A DNA stretch of 64,000 bases, from the NCBI RefSeq assembly GCF_030463565.1, contig NC_134661.1, positions 7,402,542-7,466,541 on the forward strand, written 5' to 3'. Source of the stretch: Pelecanus crispus. Lineage: Eukaryota > Chordata > Aves > Pelecaniformes > Pelecanidae. Made by a program: the position numbers and the translations under genes. The notes under the pieces were generated by a model. It saw nothing but the letters and a program-made list of their open reading frames with translations. It searched no databases and was not told where the DNA came from. The stretch's first letter is position 1. Every line of letters starts with the position of its first letter. Of the stretch, positions 1-11,215 are shown piece after piece.

Positions 1-659
1 GGTCTGGGCAGGCGCCTGTACGTGGGTGGGCTGACAGCTGGCCTCATCGTGCTCATCACTAAAATGAGGGTCCCTGGTGTGGGTGGCCTGGAGTGGGGAG
101 GGGGGACGTGGGTGGCTGCGTGGGAGCCGTAGCCCTGCCAGCTTCTCTGTGTCCTTCGGCCGTGCCCGTCCTCTGCGAAATGGGAATCGCTTGCCCGCGC
201 CGTGCCAGTACCACCCCGGCGGTGCGGGTGAGCTCTGGCCCGTCCAAGGGACTCCCAAGGATGAAGAATCGCAACGAACCGGTGTGGGTTGAAAATGCCC
301 AAGGAGCTGTTGTTTTTCTGATTTTTTTTTTTTGCGGGGTGATGATGGTTAGGTTTTCAACTAAATTTGAACAGTGCTTTTTTTGAAAATCGGTACAGAA
401 TGTTTTTTCTAGTGGTTGTTTTGTTTGAAATCGGAAGGCTTCAATCTTTCTTTCTGTTTATTTTCCAACAAAGTGGGATTGGAAAGGCTGTTTTGGAAAG
501 CAAAGAAAACCTGCCACGATCACTTCGAGAAAAGACATTCTGAACTGCTCTGACGGTCCGGACAAATGGGCTCTGGTGTGACTAAGTCTTGGGGAGTAAG
601 ATCCTAGGCTTGAGTTAAGCCTTAGAGGAACGCACCCCGAAGTGAAGCATTAGCTGGTA
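1..659. other. Upstream flank, no gene seen
   Basis: This stretch lies 5' of the DSCAML1 CpG island. Its first ~250 bases are moderately GC-rich; from about 300 it becomes T- and A-rich, with a run of T near 321..333. No exon with plausible splice signals, no repeat I can name and no RNA gene is visible. Distal promoter elements could lie here but nothing specific supports that. Confidence 0.6.
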
Positions 660-1287
660 TTTCTTTGTTATTTGCTGGCTGGAGGAACGCGTGTGTAGCG
701 AGGTCTGCTAGGCCCTATCTTGCTGGCGTCCCCGGCCACGGGAGCAGCACGGGCCGGCGCCGTTTGTGTCGGAAAAGCCCGGTTTCTGTCCTCGGGCTGC
801 TGAAAAGCATCCCGGAGGCCCGGGGAGGAGGATTGCTGCCAGCTGCAAGGCTCGGGTGCCCCGGCCGCAGCTCAGCCCGGGGAACGGCGAGGGGCCGGGG
901 TGCGGGAGCTGGGCTTCGTGGGGCAGCCGTCGCTAACGCCCGCGGGCGCGCTGGCCACCGTGGGGCTCGCCCGGTGCGGCGGGGCGGGGGGTGCCGGTGG
1001 GCGCAGCCCGGGCTGGCAGCGGGGCTGCTGCCGGCCGCGCGGGGAGGAGGAGGAGGGCAGCGGGGGGGGGCGGCCCCCAGCCCTCCGCGGGCGCGGCGGG
1101 GAGCGGAGCGGGGCGGGGAGTGCGCGGGAGCCCGGCCCACCCTCCCGACGCCACTCGCCGGGAGAGGGGAGGAGGAGGAGGAGCGGCTGCGAGCTCGGCT
1201 CTGGGCACCTCAGCCCGGCTGGCAGCGCGGCACGCCGGGGCACCGCACCCGCAATTGCGCCGCAGCCCGGGGCCGCAGCTGCTCTTT

Positions 1288-1305
1288 ATGGCATGTGGCT
1301 GGTAA
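1288..1305 (+). other. Upstream ATG overlapping the start codon (5-codon frame)
   Basis: An ATG lies five bases before the DSCAML1 start, in another frame. It encodes Met-Ala-Cys-Gly-Trp and stops at TAA 1303..1305, inside the fourth and fifth DSCAML1 codons. It is the only ATG in the preceding ~700 bases. Its context is weak (T at -3, G at +4), while the DSCAML1 ATG has G at -3. Leaky scanning past it is therefore likely, with possible modest translational damping. The peptide itself probably has no role. Confidence 0.6.
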
Positions 1306-1335
1306 CTTTTTTCCTGCTGTACTCTTTGCGGAAAG
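1293..1335 (+). CDS. DSCAML1: DSCAML1 coding exon 1: start codon and signal peptide
   Basis: This exon encodes the first 14 residues and the first base of codon 15 of DSCAML1, a homophilic cell-adhesion receptor of the Ig superfamily acting at the neuronal surface in dendrite and synapse patterning. The peptide starts Met-Trp-Leu-Val-Thr-Phe-Phe-Leu-Leu, a short hydrophobic signal core. Joined to exon 2 it gives Ala-His-Ala before Glu18, a good signal-peptidase site. The start agrees with the Met-Trp-Leu-Val-Thr-Phe opening I know for DSCAML1. It is also the first ATG in its frame: that frame is open far upstream (to about 900) but has no earlier ATG. The donor is AAAG|GTAGGT, phase 1. Untranslated leader sequence must precede 1293 in the same exon, but its 5' limit is unknown. 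Confidence 0.9.
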
Positions 1336-1342
1336 GTAGGTT

Positions 1343-1361
1343 GGGGCGGGCGGGGGGGGGG
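1343..1361 (+). other. G-quadruplex-capable G runs next to the exon 1 donor
   Basis: Seven bases after the exon 1 donor the sequence has G runs of 4, 3 and 10, separated by single C bases. Four or more G-triplets can be drawn, so a quadruplex is possible in the DNA or nascent RNA. A role in splicing or transcription is speculation. Confidence 0.5.
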
Positions 1362-1580
1362 CGTCGGGCTCTGCCCGCCAGCGGTGCCGGGGGTCCCGGG
1401 CTGGCGGGGGCTCCCGGGGCTGCGGGGCTCCGGCTGCGGGGCTCCCGGGGCTGCGGGGAGCGGTCGCGGGGCTCTCGGGGCACCCCTCGGGGCCGCCTCC
1501 CCGCAGCTCGCCCGCGCCCTCGGAGCGCTCGCCCCGGCCGTCCGGAGCGGGACCGGGCCGGTCCCGCAGCCGCTGCCCGG

Positions 1581-1620
1581 CGGTGGCCCGGGGCTGGTGG
1601 CGGTGGCCCGGGGCTGGTGG
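1581..1620. repeat. Exact 20-bp tandem duplication
   Basis: The 20-base unit at 1581..1600 is repeated exactly at 1601..1620. It lies in the intronic part of the promoter CpG island. It is a small GC-rich duplication, probably from slippage and possibly length-polymorphic. Confidence 0.9.
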
Positions 1621-2403
1621 CACCGCGCCGACGGCCGCAGCATCTCCCCGCCGGCGCTTCCCGGGGCTGCGCTCCGGTCCCCGCTTCCCCGGAGCGCTGC
1701 GAGCGACGGGCCGGTCCCTAAGACAGAGCCAGTCCGGCGGGGCTTTAAAAATCGCATCCTTCCCTCCAGGAATGCTGCGTGAAGCGTATCCCGGCGGCTT
1801 GCTATAAATCAGATTGCAGGGGGAGAGGAGGGGGCAGAAAAAAAAAAAATCACAAAACAAGCGTGTCAAGGAGATGCACGCTTAAAGATTACAGATTAAT
1901 TTAAAGTTGGGGATTAAGTGAATGCTGTCCAAATCTATAGAGGTAACACTCTGACCCAAGCCTCTGCTCTAGATGCAGTCAGAAAAGGGAAGCCGAGGAG
2001 CCGCACGTAACGTGGGTAGTTAAATCACAGTGCGTTTGTGACAACAAGCGATCGATGTTACATAAAGGAATTGCCCGTTTCCGATTCTGCGGGAATTTTT
2101 AATTATGTTTCTGTAACAAATTACCTCTTTGCACATGACCCCATCTGCGGATGCGGTGATGGAAGCGTCCACCTTTTGGGAAACTGTCCGCTTGGAGGAT
2201 GTAAAATGACATTTGCCCTAATTATCTTTTTTTTGACATTTGAGAACAGCAAGGGGGGAAATTTTAGGAAACGAGGAAAGCGAAAGCTGCCTCCTTACGT
2301 GAGACTTCTCTTGCTGCCTATTATGTTACCTGTTTATCTGAACGTTAATCCCATGAAAAATATTTACCGAGGTTTAATAGGAGCATCCTGTCCGGTCGTG
2401 TGG

Positions 2404-2580
2404 TGATGATCAATTATTCCATCAATTATTAATTATGGAATAGCTGCTTTATTCAAGCTGGAATAAAACTGCGTTTGGGAGCTTTACCCAAAATCGCTAT
2501 TGTGCTCAGGATCTGCTGAGCCAAATGTGCCAGCGTCTGCTTTGCTTACATTTGCATTTTTTACTGTGCTAAAAGGAAAA
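2404..2580. promoter_or_regulatory. AT-rich island with homeodomain-type sites (candidate enhancer)
   Basis: TATTCCAT at 2415..2422 and ATGGAATA at 2435..2442 form a perfect 8-bp inverted repeat. It encloses AATTATTAATTA-type homeodomain cores. An octamer ATTTGCAT (POU-type) follows at 2550..2557. The block stands out from the GC-rich surroundings. Its identity as a conserved enhancer is inference; only the motifs are seen. Confidence 0.35.
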
Positions 2581-5500
2581 AACAAAACTGAAAACAAATA
2601 ACTGTTGAGGATGCTACAATTTCTTCCCCACAATAGTCAAAATAATGAAGAGCTGTGCTGGGTTTATCGCTTTTGTGTGTTTTTCAGCCCCAGCTTCTTG
2701 GAAAAGGGATCTCTTCCCACAGAGCTCTCTCTTCTGAGAAGAGCAAATTAAAAGCCTCCATTAGCACAAGTCCTTGTGGCCTCATTTTCTCTTTTTTTTT
2801 TTTAAGAAATAAAATGTATCTTCAGTGTTGAACAGTCTCAGCGATGGAAAGTGTTAAAGTGAAACGGTTCCAAAGAGAGGACAGCCATGCAATGGAAGTT
2901 TCATTATAATAATAGGATAAAAAAAAAAAGAATTGTTTAATGCATGATAAACCTTTCAGACACTTAATATTTCTGGGCATCGAAGCACATCCTTTTAACG
3001 TGTCCCTGCTGTAGAACAAGAGCTCAAGTAGAAACTGAAATCAAATAAACATTTGATCCGGGGGACCGCTGAAGTTCAGAAAGCCCTCGATGGGCTGTAG
3101 CTGCTTATTTCTCCCTCGCTCATAAAATAAACAAAAATAGGTGGTTGGCAAGCAAACAAACGGGGAGTTGAGCAGAAAGATGGTCTGGCAGGGTGAGTGA
3201 GAGCAGCCAGGCAGAGGAGGAGGAGGGGAGGCGAGTGGCGAGCGGTGTGATGAAGAGCATACTGGTCAAAATTGAGAGGCTTGGAGCTGGGAAAGCGTCT
3301 CCCTGCGTGCTCTTGCTGGATCTCTCTGCCGCCTGATTTATATTGGCATTATATTTGCGTTATGTTCCTGTATTGGGTGCAGTGAGCTATGCGGCTTGCG
3401 TTTTTTAATCTTTCCCCATCTCGGCCCCCCAGTGTGGCACAGCGCTCGTTTGTCTCTGAAATGAAACATGGAAACCTCATTAAATGCACGGAGGAGAAGC
3501 CTGCAGTGCTGAACTCCTCGCCATGCCCGGTGTTTGTTTATCCTGCGGATAGCCAAAATTTCCCAGTGCAAGGAGCCACGATGGCGACTTGCCCGGAGCC
3601 CTTACCTGCACCTGGTGCGGGCTGAGGGCTGCTCCTGCCTTTGGATGAGAAAATCGATCTAGGCAACCCTAATATTTCCTGGTGCGTTTGTTCTCTGGAG
3701 GAGCAGGCTGAGCCTCGCGCGAGTGGCGAGTGCCAGGGACGTGCTATGGAGCAGCCCTTCCCGGAGCCGGGGGCTGCTCGGGAGCCGTAGGCTTAGCTTT
3801 GGGCAGCCGTGGCACAGGGCATCCTCCTGCTGCGGCGCTCGGGTCTCTGCCCGGGCGGTCCTGAGGTGGAGGGATGGGGAGCGGCTGACGCGCCGAGCGC
3901 GAGAATAAAACTGGAAGCGTCTCTTTGTGGCAGGAATTCTTCTGATATGGCAGCACGCGAGTTCTGGGCTGTGCCTTGGATAACGTGAAGTCATCCCGCA
4001 CCCAGATAAGCAGGCTGTGAATAAGCGCGACTCCTGGGAGGGCACGGAGGAGGAAGGTGTTCGGTTCTTGCGGCCGTTCCGACGCGGGCTTTACCGGGAG
4101 GCTCGCGCAGCGGCGGGTTTGGGTGCAGAGTGTTTCTGCTCTTTGAAATCTAGATTGTAGCCAGCTACGTATTTTGACATAATCGTCATTTTGTGAGTTA
4201 CCCTTTCCCTGCTTGTAGATCCTTGGGAAATAAACCCCACCACGTACAGTCTCCATATTGCTGCCATCATCTGCCAGCAGAGCTCTACCAAATATTTAGG
4301 AAATCCATTTCCCGACTCTTGCTAACGCATGCTGCTTGCCCCAGCTGCTGCCTCTTGGAAAGGGCTGTGTCAGCTCCTCGCCATGAGAAAAGGGAGCAGG
4401 CACAACTTAGAGGGGGAAAGGAGAAGGCGAGCGAGGTTTCAGAGCTTGCTCTGTTGATCCGTTCCCCTTGTTTCTCAGACCTGTCGGCCGCGTGGCAGAG
4501 ATCCTCGTCTCCGCCTCGTAAAGCCAGCATGCAGGCTGCGGCGTGCCGGATGGCGGCTCCGGAGAAAGCCTGGCAGCGGGCACACGCAGCCCCGGTGCAT
4601 CCCCTCTCCTGCTCCTCGTACCTGCTTGGCTCGGCCCCCCGGGGGGACCTTGCTGTCACCCTGGCTCGGTAACGTCGCCAGGCGTCCCCTCGGGGCTCGG
4701 CTGCGGCTCCTCAGACTTTGTGTTCAGCGTGGCTGTGGAAGGGGAGGGAGAGGCCGTCGTCTGTGGTCCCTGGGCTCCTTCCTCACCCCTCGGAGCAGAG
4801 GGGCCCGGGGGGAGCTCGGGCAGCTTGGGGGGCTCGGGAGGTGGTGCGGAGCCGGGGATGTCCGGCTCTGGCTCGGCCCCCTGTGTGGGTGGGGTGGTGG
4901 GACTGGTACCTCCAGCAGGCTGATGGGGGAGGTTCAGGGCCAGGCAAATCAGCAGGGAGTGGTTTTGGTTTTTGGTTTGTTTTTTTTTTTTTTCCCAGGC
5001 AAGGGTTACAGCTGTCGTAATAGCTGGAGGTGGTTCAGGCCTTAATTTCCGTGCAGATGCACTAAGGAGCAGGCGGCTTGTACCCCCAGCGTGTTTGAGC
5101 GGTGTCCTTGCCCACAGAAGAGCAGAGGCAGCGTTCTCCTTCGCTCCCTCTTCGGTTTGCGGTGACAGCGGCCGCGCGTCGGGAATGATGGTGGTGCTCG
5201 GACCGGAGGGACTGTGCCGCAAGGGTGGGAGCCTGGCAGCAGCCGAAACGCAGCGCCGGGGCAGGGAAGGTGCTGCAGCAGGTGCTTGCCATCGCTGCTG
5301 CCGCTGTGCTGGGCACCAGCTGGACGCCACGGGCTGTGCTCGGCATTTTGTGGCACTATTTCCACCCCCCGAGACTGGTCCCTGAGGGGCACAGTGCGGG
5401 GGAGGCTGGCGGTGCCGCTTTAACCCTTTGGCTGGAAAGCCACGGCGGTGGGGTGGCATCCTGCGTGGCTCCTGCTCTGCTTGGAAGTGTACCAGCCTCC

Positions 5501-8500
5501 TGTTTCTCACCTCCTCTCGGCCGCTCCTCCCGCCGTGCCTTCCGTGATGCTTGGAGATGTCGCTTCTCGCTCTGTCAGCTCCAAGGTCGCTCCCTTCATT
5601 AGGAGAGAGGCTAGTAAAAGTGTCCTGAAGATCAGGGCTTGAAGGAAGCTCATTCCAGGGAAGGCCCAAGACTGCTCCGGCATTACAGATGCGCAGGCAG
5701 TATGTGATGGAATTACTGTCATACCTTAAGGCAGTAGAGAGGAAAGATTAGGACTTGCCACCTACCTGTAATTCCCACCCTGCAATGCGTGCCAAGCTCC
5801 TGTTCGCTTTCTCCTTGAACAGGGCAGGTGTCAAACACCCTTAATGAGGATAATAAATGAGCGGTGAGGTGGTGATTAGCCTGCTGTTCTTCACGGCATC
5901 CCTGCAGCCCGGTACAGCTGGCGGCTGGAGAAGCCCCGGTGGCTCCCGCAGTCCCTGTGCTGGGCTGCGGGTGGGCTCCTGCCGTGGTGGTGCCTCGTGG
6001 CCCCTCACCTGGCCGCGGAGGAGGGCTGCAGGGCACCTGGGTGGTCAGACACCGAGCCCCGGAGGGAGGTCTGGGGAGGGGTGCTGCCAGTGGGTAACGT
6101 GAACTCGAGCCTAGCGCCTGCCCTTCCTGGGGTGCTGCAAAACCTCCTTTTGAATGCCGGCAACACGCTTAATTGTGGCAAAGAGTCAAGCCTCCAGTGG
6201 CTGCTCTTTTGTAGGAGAGTACTCAGCCAGCCACGGACCTCTGCCACCCCTCGAGGAGCAGCATCAGCCCAGGCTGGATTGCCCGTGCCCAGGGGATTGC
6301 ACGTACACCCTCAAAACACACCTTGTTTAGCCTTTTCCCATCTCTCCTGGGTTTCCACCCAGTGCAAAAGATGTGCAAAAGACCTTGCTCAGCCTTGAGA
6401 AACTTGCTGGCTTTGGGCGGGTGTGGGACTGGCTGCGGGGTCCTGAGCAAGTAGCTTGCTAACACGGGTGATATGCATGCATCGAGGGCAGAAAAAGCTT
6501 CTTGGCTCAGGAGAAACAGCTCCCTAATTGCGCTGGCACGAAGCTGGTTGCTGTCCGAGAGCAGTCCTAAGTCCACCTCATAGGAAAGCTTCCAGAGGCT
6601 GAGGTTGCAGCCCGTGCCGCTCCTCGGGCAGGACTCGCACCTACGTCTCAGCTGCCTCTTCCAGAAATACGTGGCTTGGTGGCAGACCCTGGGGTCAGCT
6701 TACGGCCGCTCTGCCTTAGCCGCTCGTGGGAGCGAATGAGTGCTTTCTGTGCAGCACAGCGCTTTGCGGTGCCGAGCTTGGCGTGCCGCTGAAGGTGGTG
6801 GAGTTTGGAACGTCCAGCCATCGAGACTAGTAAATATTCCTGAGGGATGATAGCAAAATGACTTGCTTCTCCCAGCTCAGATAGATATTAATATTTCGAT
6901 ACCTCCAGGTTGTAATTTACTACAATTTAAGAAGATTGTGCTCTGATAACTTAAAATACCTGCCTTTCGGAGCAAGCTAGACAGTGTCCGGCTACGTGCT
7001 GGGCTTTGTGCAGCTTCCAGCTACCGGCGGGCTGGTCTCCAGGGTTGGTGCCGTGCGCCTGCGTCGCTGCGTTTTCCCCAGCAGAAACTGTTCCATTTTG
7101 GCTCCTCTGGCCTCCTCTTTTCAGGTTCCTGTGAATTAATGCCCTCAATATCTAGGTTAGGGTCGGCACATCTGACCAGATGTGAGCAGTGATTTCTGGT
7201 TTAAAAATATTGCAGTGCTATTTCTAAATTTTTAATCTCTCTCGGTGATTTGGAGACAGTTTTATGAAACATGGAATTAGGATGGTGCTCGATGCTAAAT
7301 GGTAAAGGAGATTATCTGGGTTTAACTCTACGCGTCTGTCACATAACTATTGCCAATCCCATAACTTCCATTTTCTATTAAAAATCCGTTTCCCCCTTTG
7401 ACCTGAAAAAGCTTTACGGGTAATCTGAATTTCTCTGTTTATGAGGTATTTTTCCACTCTTCACCCCAGCCCCTCACCCGTCCGTCTCTAAACCTTCCTG
7501 GGCGCTGCTTGGGAAGCAGATATTTCCCCGTCGGGCGGTGGCTGCTCTCCGATCTGCGTTACGGCAGGAGCCTTCTCAAGCCGTGTCTGGGATCTGGGGT
7601 GGCGATGCTGGACGGAGCCTGGGGCAGAGCCGGGTGGGTGGCGGGGTGCCGAGCACGGCGGGACATTCCTGGCCCAAAGCTGGCGGGTGGGCGAAGGGTA
7701 GCTTTTGCGGTGCGCCTTGCACGCCGCGTGCCCTGGCTCCAGCCATCTTCCGCTTTGCCGGGGCGAGAGGCGTTGCCACAAATAGCACAGTGCTGCTCGC
7801 ACGTGCTTTGTTTTCCTTCCTCTGCCTGCAAATGTGCGTTTCTCTTCCGTGCATTTGGGAGAAGCACCGCGCTGTTCTGATGAAGGGAAATGCTGATTCA
7901 TGACGACAGACCGGCCCGGAGATGTCACAAAATGACATCTGCAGGGCCGTGCGGTGGCCCCGTAGCTCTGCAAAGCCTGGCGCTGCCGCGCGGGAGGCTC
8001 GGCTGGAGCGCTTTGCTCCTCTGGTCCGTCGTTCTTCTGGCGCTTGTCGGTGAGGGAGGGAGAAATAAACGGCTTTGTCTATTTTACCTGTGCACGGACG
8101 CAGGGAACTGAGCACGCAGGTGTGCGGGGCGGTGTGGGGATGCTTTCTTGACCTATAAATCTGTTGTTTCGGGCATGGCAGCAGCGCAGACCTTGCTAGT
8201 CAGCTCATCACTACATGGATGGGTTTGCTGGGTGGGTCTGGCTGTGGAACGCCCCTGAGGTGGGATAGCAGGGCCCTGGGTAGGCGACGGAGGGATCTTG
8301 TGATTTCAGATGGCGATTCAGGGCAGGTACACAGAGAGCAAGAACCAGGTGCTCTCACCTCTGATTTCGCGGGTGCTGAAAGAGGCGTGAGGTTGTCCGT
8401 CCAGCTGGAGAAGGATGGAGAGGATCGTGCTCTGGGAAGGGCTGAGATGCTTTGGGATTTCCCATCTCGACCCGGTTGAGGACAGCGTGGAGCGGACCGG

Positions 8501-9884
8501 TGGCATGGCACTGAGCCAGGAGAGACGTGCCCGCCGCTGGAGGAAGCTTTGCGGGGATATGCAAGTGGCCGTGGCCAGTGATGCTCAGCCAGCCTGTCCT
8601 CAGGCGAGCAGCCGTGGTGCGCTCACCTTCGGAGCCGAGGCAGGGCTATCCGTACGGATGAGGCTTTCCTTTTCCCCCCTGCTCCTGTCCCCTCCTCCCC
8701 AAGTTAAGAAATCGAGGTCACGGAGGGTCCCCCGTGACTCGTTTTGAACCGGTGGTGCGGTAGTGATCTGCTTATTGGCTCTGCGGCACCACGAGCGATG
8801 CTCTCAGCCAGAGCTATTAATACACCCGCCGAGGGCCGCTTTCTATATCCCTGTCCTTCCGCCCACTTGGAAAGAGTGCGACTAAAAAAAGAAAACGGAT
8901 TTAAGTGACTGGGGGCCTCCTCATCCTTATTTATAGGCAATCTTGCTTGCTTTGGTTGAGAAAGGGGGAGCTCATGGTCCTGGAGAGTGGGAAGGAGAGA
9001 CTGGAGGAGTTGGGTGAAGAGGTCCCTTCCCTTGTTTTGAAGAAGGGAAGCGCATTTCTGCGGCACTCGCGGTGCCCTGGCAAGCTGCACCCAGGCGTCC
9101 GGGCGGCTGCAAACTCTGCCCTGGACTGCGCCTTTGAACACTGCGTGTCTCGGTCTTCGGGTGGTGCGGCAATGCCTGGTGCCAGGCTGCAGCTCGGGCT
9201 CGCGGCAGGGTGGGACTGGGCTTCCCCTCCCTCTGGCTCTGGGAGCGGGGAGCAGCAATGAACCCAGTTTTCCTGCCCCCCTCCTGGGGGCTGCGGCAGC
9301 TTTTGGAGGCAGTGGTAGGGTAGCATGAAAGATCTCTGCCCTGCTTGGGGACGGCTCACGCTGGATGCGTTGGCGTTGCCGATGGGCAGCTGCAGGCTGG
9401 CTGGGGCTGTGCGGGCGAGCTGGTGAGGCACGGGGGTGCTGGCTGTCTGCGGCTCCTGGCTGGGGGACATTGGGGTCTGCAGCAGAAACAGTGTTGGTTT
9501 GCCATGCTTGGTTTGTTTGTTGCACGTGGGTGTCCTCAGGCCTTTGGGTGCTGAGGCGCGGTTGGACCACGTGCTCAGAGCCGCCTACGCGTGTACGGCC
9601 AGCTGGGGAAGCCTCGGGGGGGATACCCTGGGTACCCTTCCTTGCTTGCGCAGCCCCTAGTTGTGCTGGTTAGGTGCCTGTGATCCCTGATCCATGCTCC
9701 AGCAAGATCACTGGCCTGTGAAGGTGGCCTTTATGCTTCCAGCCCATGCACTGATGCTCCTCCGCTCCCCTGCTCTGCTGCACGTGGGGAGCAGGGGCTG
9801 GGCTGGGGGGTGCTCACTGTGCCGGTGGGGATCGGCGATTTCTGCAGTAACCCCCCGCCGTTGTGGCCTCTGCTTTCTCCGCAG

Positions 9885-10202
9885 CACATGCTGAAGATGT
9901 TGGAACCAGCCTCTACTTTGTGAACGACTCTCTCCAGCAGGTCACCTTCTCCAGCACAGTGGGGGTGGTGATCCCCTGCCCGGCAGCAGGGTCACCCAGC
10001 GCCGTCCTTCGGTGGTACCTGGCCACAGGCGACGACATCTACGATGTGCCCCACATCCGGCATGTCCATGCCAATGGGACTTTGCAGCTCTACCCCTTCT
10101 CGCCATCAGCCTTCAATAGCTTTATCCACGACAACGACTACTTCTGCACCGCGGAGAACTCGGCTGGCAAGATCAGGAGCCCAAATATCCGTGTTAAAGC
10201 AG
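9885..10202 (+). CDS. DSCAML1: DSCAML1 coding exon 2: first Ig domain
   Basis: This 318-bp, phase 1-1 exon encodes residues 15 to 120 and starts of 121. It carries the whole first Ig-like domain of DSCAML1, part of the N-terminal region that mediates homophilic recognition. Visible landmarks are the Ig cysteines Cys46 (in Ile-Pro-Cys-Pro-Ala-Ala-Gly) and Cys102 (in Tyr-Phe-Cys-Thr-Ala-Glu-Asn), core Trp58 (Leu-Arg-Trp-Tyr), and N-glycosylation sequons at Asn28 (NDS) and Asn78 (NGT). The segments [18 protein letters not shown] and [13 protein letters not shown] fit DSCAML1 rather than its paralogue DSCAM, which has GEEIYDVPGIRHVHPNGT as I recall it. The acceptor is a CT-rich tract ending CCGCAG and the donor is GCAG|GTAGGA. 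The frame is intact with no damage. The remaining Ig and fibronectin III domains lie beyond the window. Confidence 0.96.
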
Positions 10203-10929
10203 GTAGGAGCTCTCTGGGTGCTGGGGTTTGGATGAGGTGCTGGCTTTTCTCCGGTCTTCTCTGCGGCCGGTTGGCCCATCAAGCGCATCCCGCTCACCTC
10301 TGTCCCCCTGGCATGGGCCAGTAAGCTGGGGCGCTTTGAACGGGGATGGGAGCAGGCAGTGCTGCTGCCAGCTGGGTGCCGTCGCCGTCCCACGCAGAGC
10401 AGCGGGACCGAGCGCCTGCTGCCTTGCCAGGGCTGCCGTGCCGCTCTGCCCGCACCTTGGGCTGCTCCGGCAGCCCTGCCCCTGCACGCCCGGGGAGCAG
10501 AGCATGGAAGCAGGGCTGCTGCGTTGGTCTGTTGCGAGGGGATCGATGGATGCTGCGAGGGCGGGGAGAAGGGCAGGGTGCTGGGTAAGCAGGCCTGCCG
10601 ATGCGTGTTTGCAAAACGGCATCCTGCCCCAGCTAAGAGCCAGCTCTAACTCGGGCTGGTTTCTGGCTGGGAGACGGTGGGAGCGACCGGCAGGGAAGGG
10701 ATGCGCAGCTTGGGGGTCTCCAGGACGCACTTGGGGGCCGTGGTGCAGCTGCAGCCTCGCGGCAGGAGAGGTCCTCTCCCTTGGAACCTGTATTGTCGCA
10801 CCCAGCCATGCACGGGGGCTTTTCACGGCTGCAGGAGGAGCCGGACCGCATGTGTCCATGGCGGGGGGACCCCCGCTGTGTCCCACAGCCCTCCTCAAGC
10901 CTGGCTGTTCCCACTCTAGTATCCAGCCC

Positions 10930-11215
10930 CAGCATGCCAAGGCTTATTAAGCAAAAAAAAAAAAAAGAGGAATATGGCAAAGAGCTGATTCCAAAAGCCA
11001 TTATGGTAAATTATTGACCAGGCTGAGGAGGGCTAATAGCCCAGGAATGGCTTCATTATGTAACCTATTAAAAGTGGGGCTAGCAGAGGGAACATGACAG
11101 AAGTGACTACAGGGTTTTTTTATTTTAATACCTTGTACTGCAGAGTAAATGGGTATTAACCCCCTTCTGCAGAGTGAATTATTTACCAACCCTATCAGGT
11201 TACCTATAAACCACA
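10930..11215. promoter_or_regulatory. AT-rich island in intron 2 (candidate conserved element)
   Basis: This block sits between GC-rich stretches. It starts with an A run (about 10951..10965). It then holds homeodomain-like cores, a short hairpin GGGCT-AAT-AGCCC at about 11030..11042, and a near-exact 13-base direct repeat CTGCAGAGTRAAT at 11138..11150 and 11167..11179. The composition and motif density resemble a conserved noncoding element. Conservation cannot be tested from one sequence. Confidence 0.35.

Larger units (their letters stand above)
660..1760 (+). promoter_or_regulatory. DSCAML1: CpG island and probable promoter/leader of DSCAML1
   Basis: A dense block of CG dinucleotides begins near 660 and fades near 1760. 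It covers the untranslated leader, exon 1 and the first 400 bases of intron 1. GC boxes (Sp1-type) are visible at 981..989 and 1108..1118. Purine-rich GGA repeats occur around 1040..1058 and 1165..1185. There is no good TATA box just upstream of the start codon, as expected for a CpG-island promoter with dispersed initiation. The leader contains no ATG from about 570 up to 1288. The exact transcription start cannot be read from sequence. Calling it the promoter is inference from its position around the first coding exon. Confidence 0.75.
1336..9884 (+). other. DSCAML1: DSCAML1 intron 1 (8549 bp)
   Basis: The intron starts at GTAGGT after exon 1 and ends in a pyrimidine-rich tract and CAG before exon 2. 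Its first 400 bases are CpG island. 1770..3400 is AT-rich and holds the island at 2404..2580. 3650..6700 is GC-rich with many chance open frames, including a 337-codon minus-strand frame at 4656..5669 that I do not accept as a gene. 6820..7480 is AT-rich. 7500..9880 is GC-rich again. A T run sits at about 4979..4993. I see no transposable element, RNA gene or extra exon with convincing splice sites and recognisable protein. Confidence 0.85.

Noticed and set aside
900..1292. Open frame upstream of and in frame with the DSCAML1 start, a possible N-terminal extension
   Set aside because: It has no ATG before 1293. The open frame follows from GC-rich sequence, and the start at 1293 gives a proper signal peptide.
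4656..5669. 337-codon minus-strand open frame in intron 1
   Set aside because: Low-complexity Pro/Ser/Arg sequence with no domain; open in parallel with several other frames.
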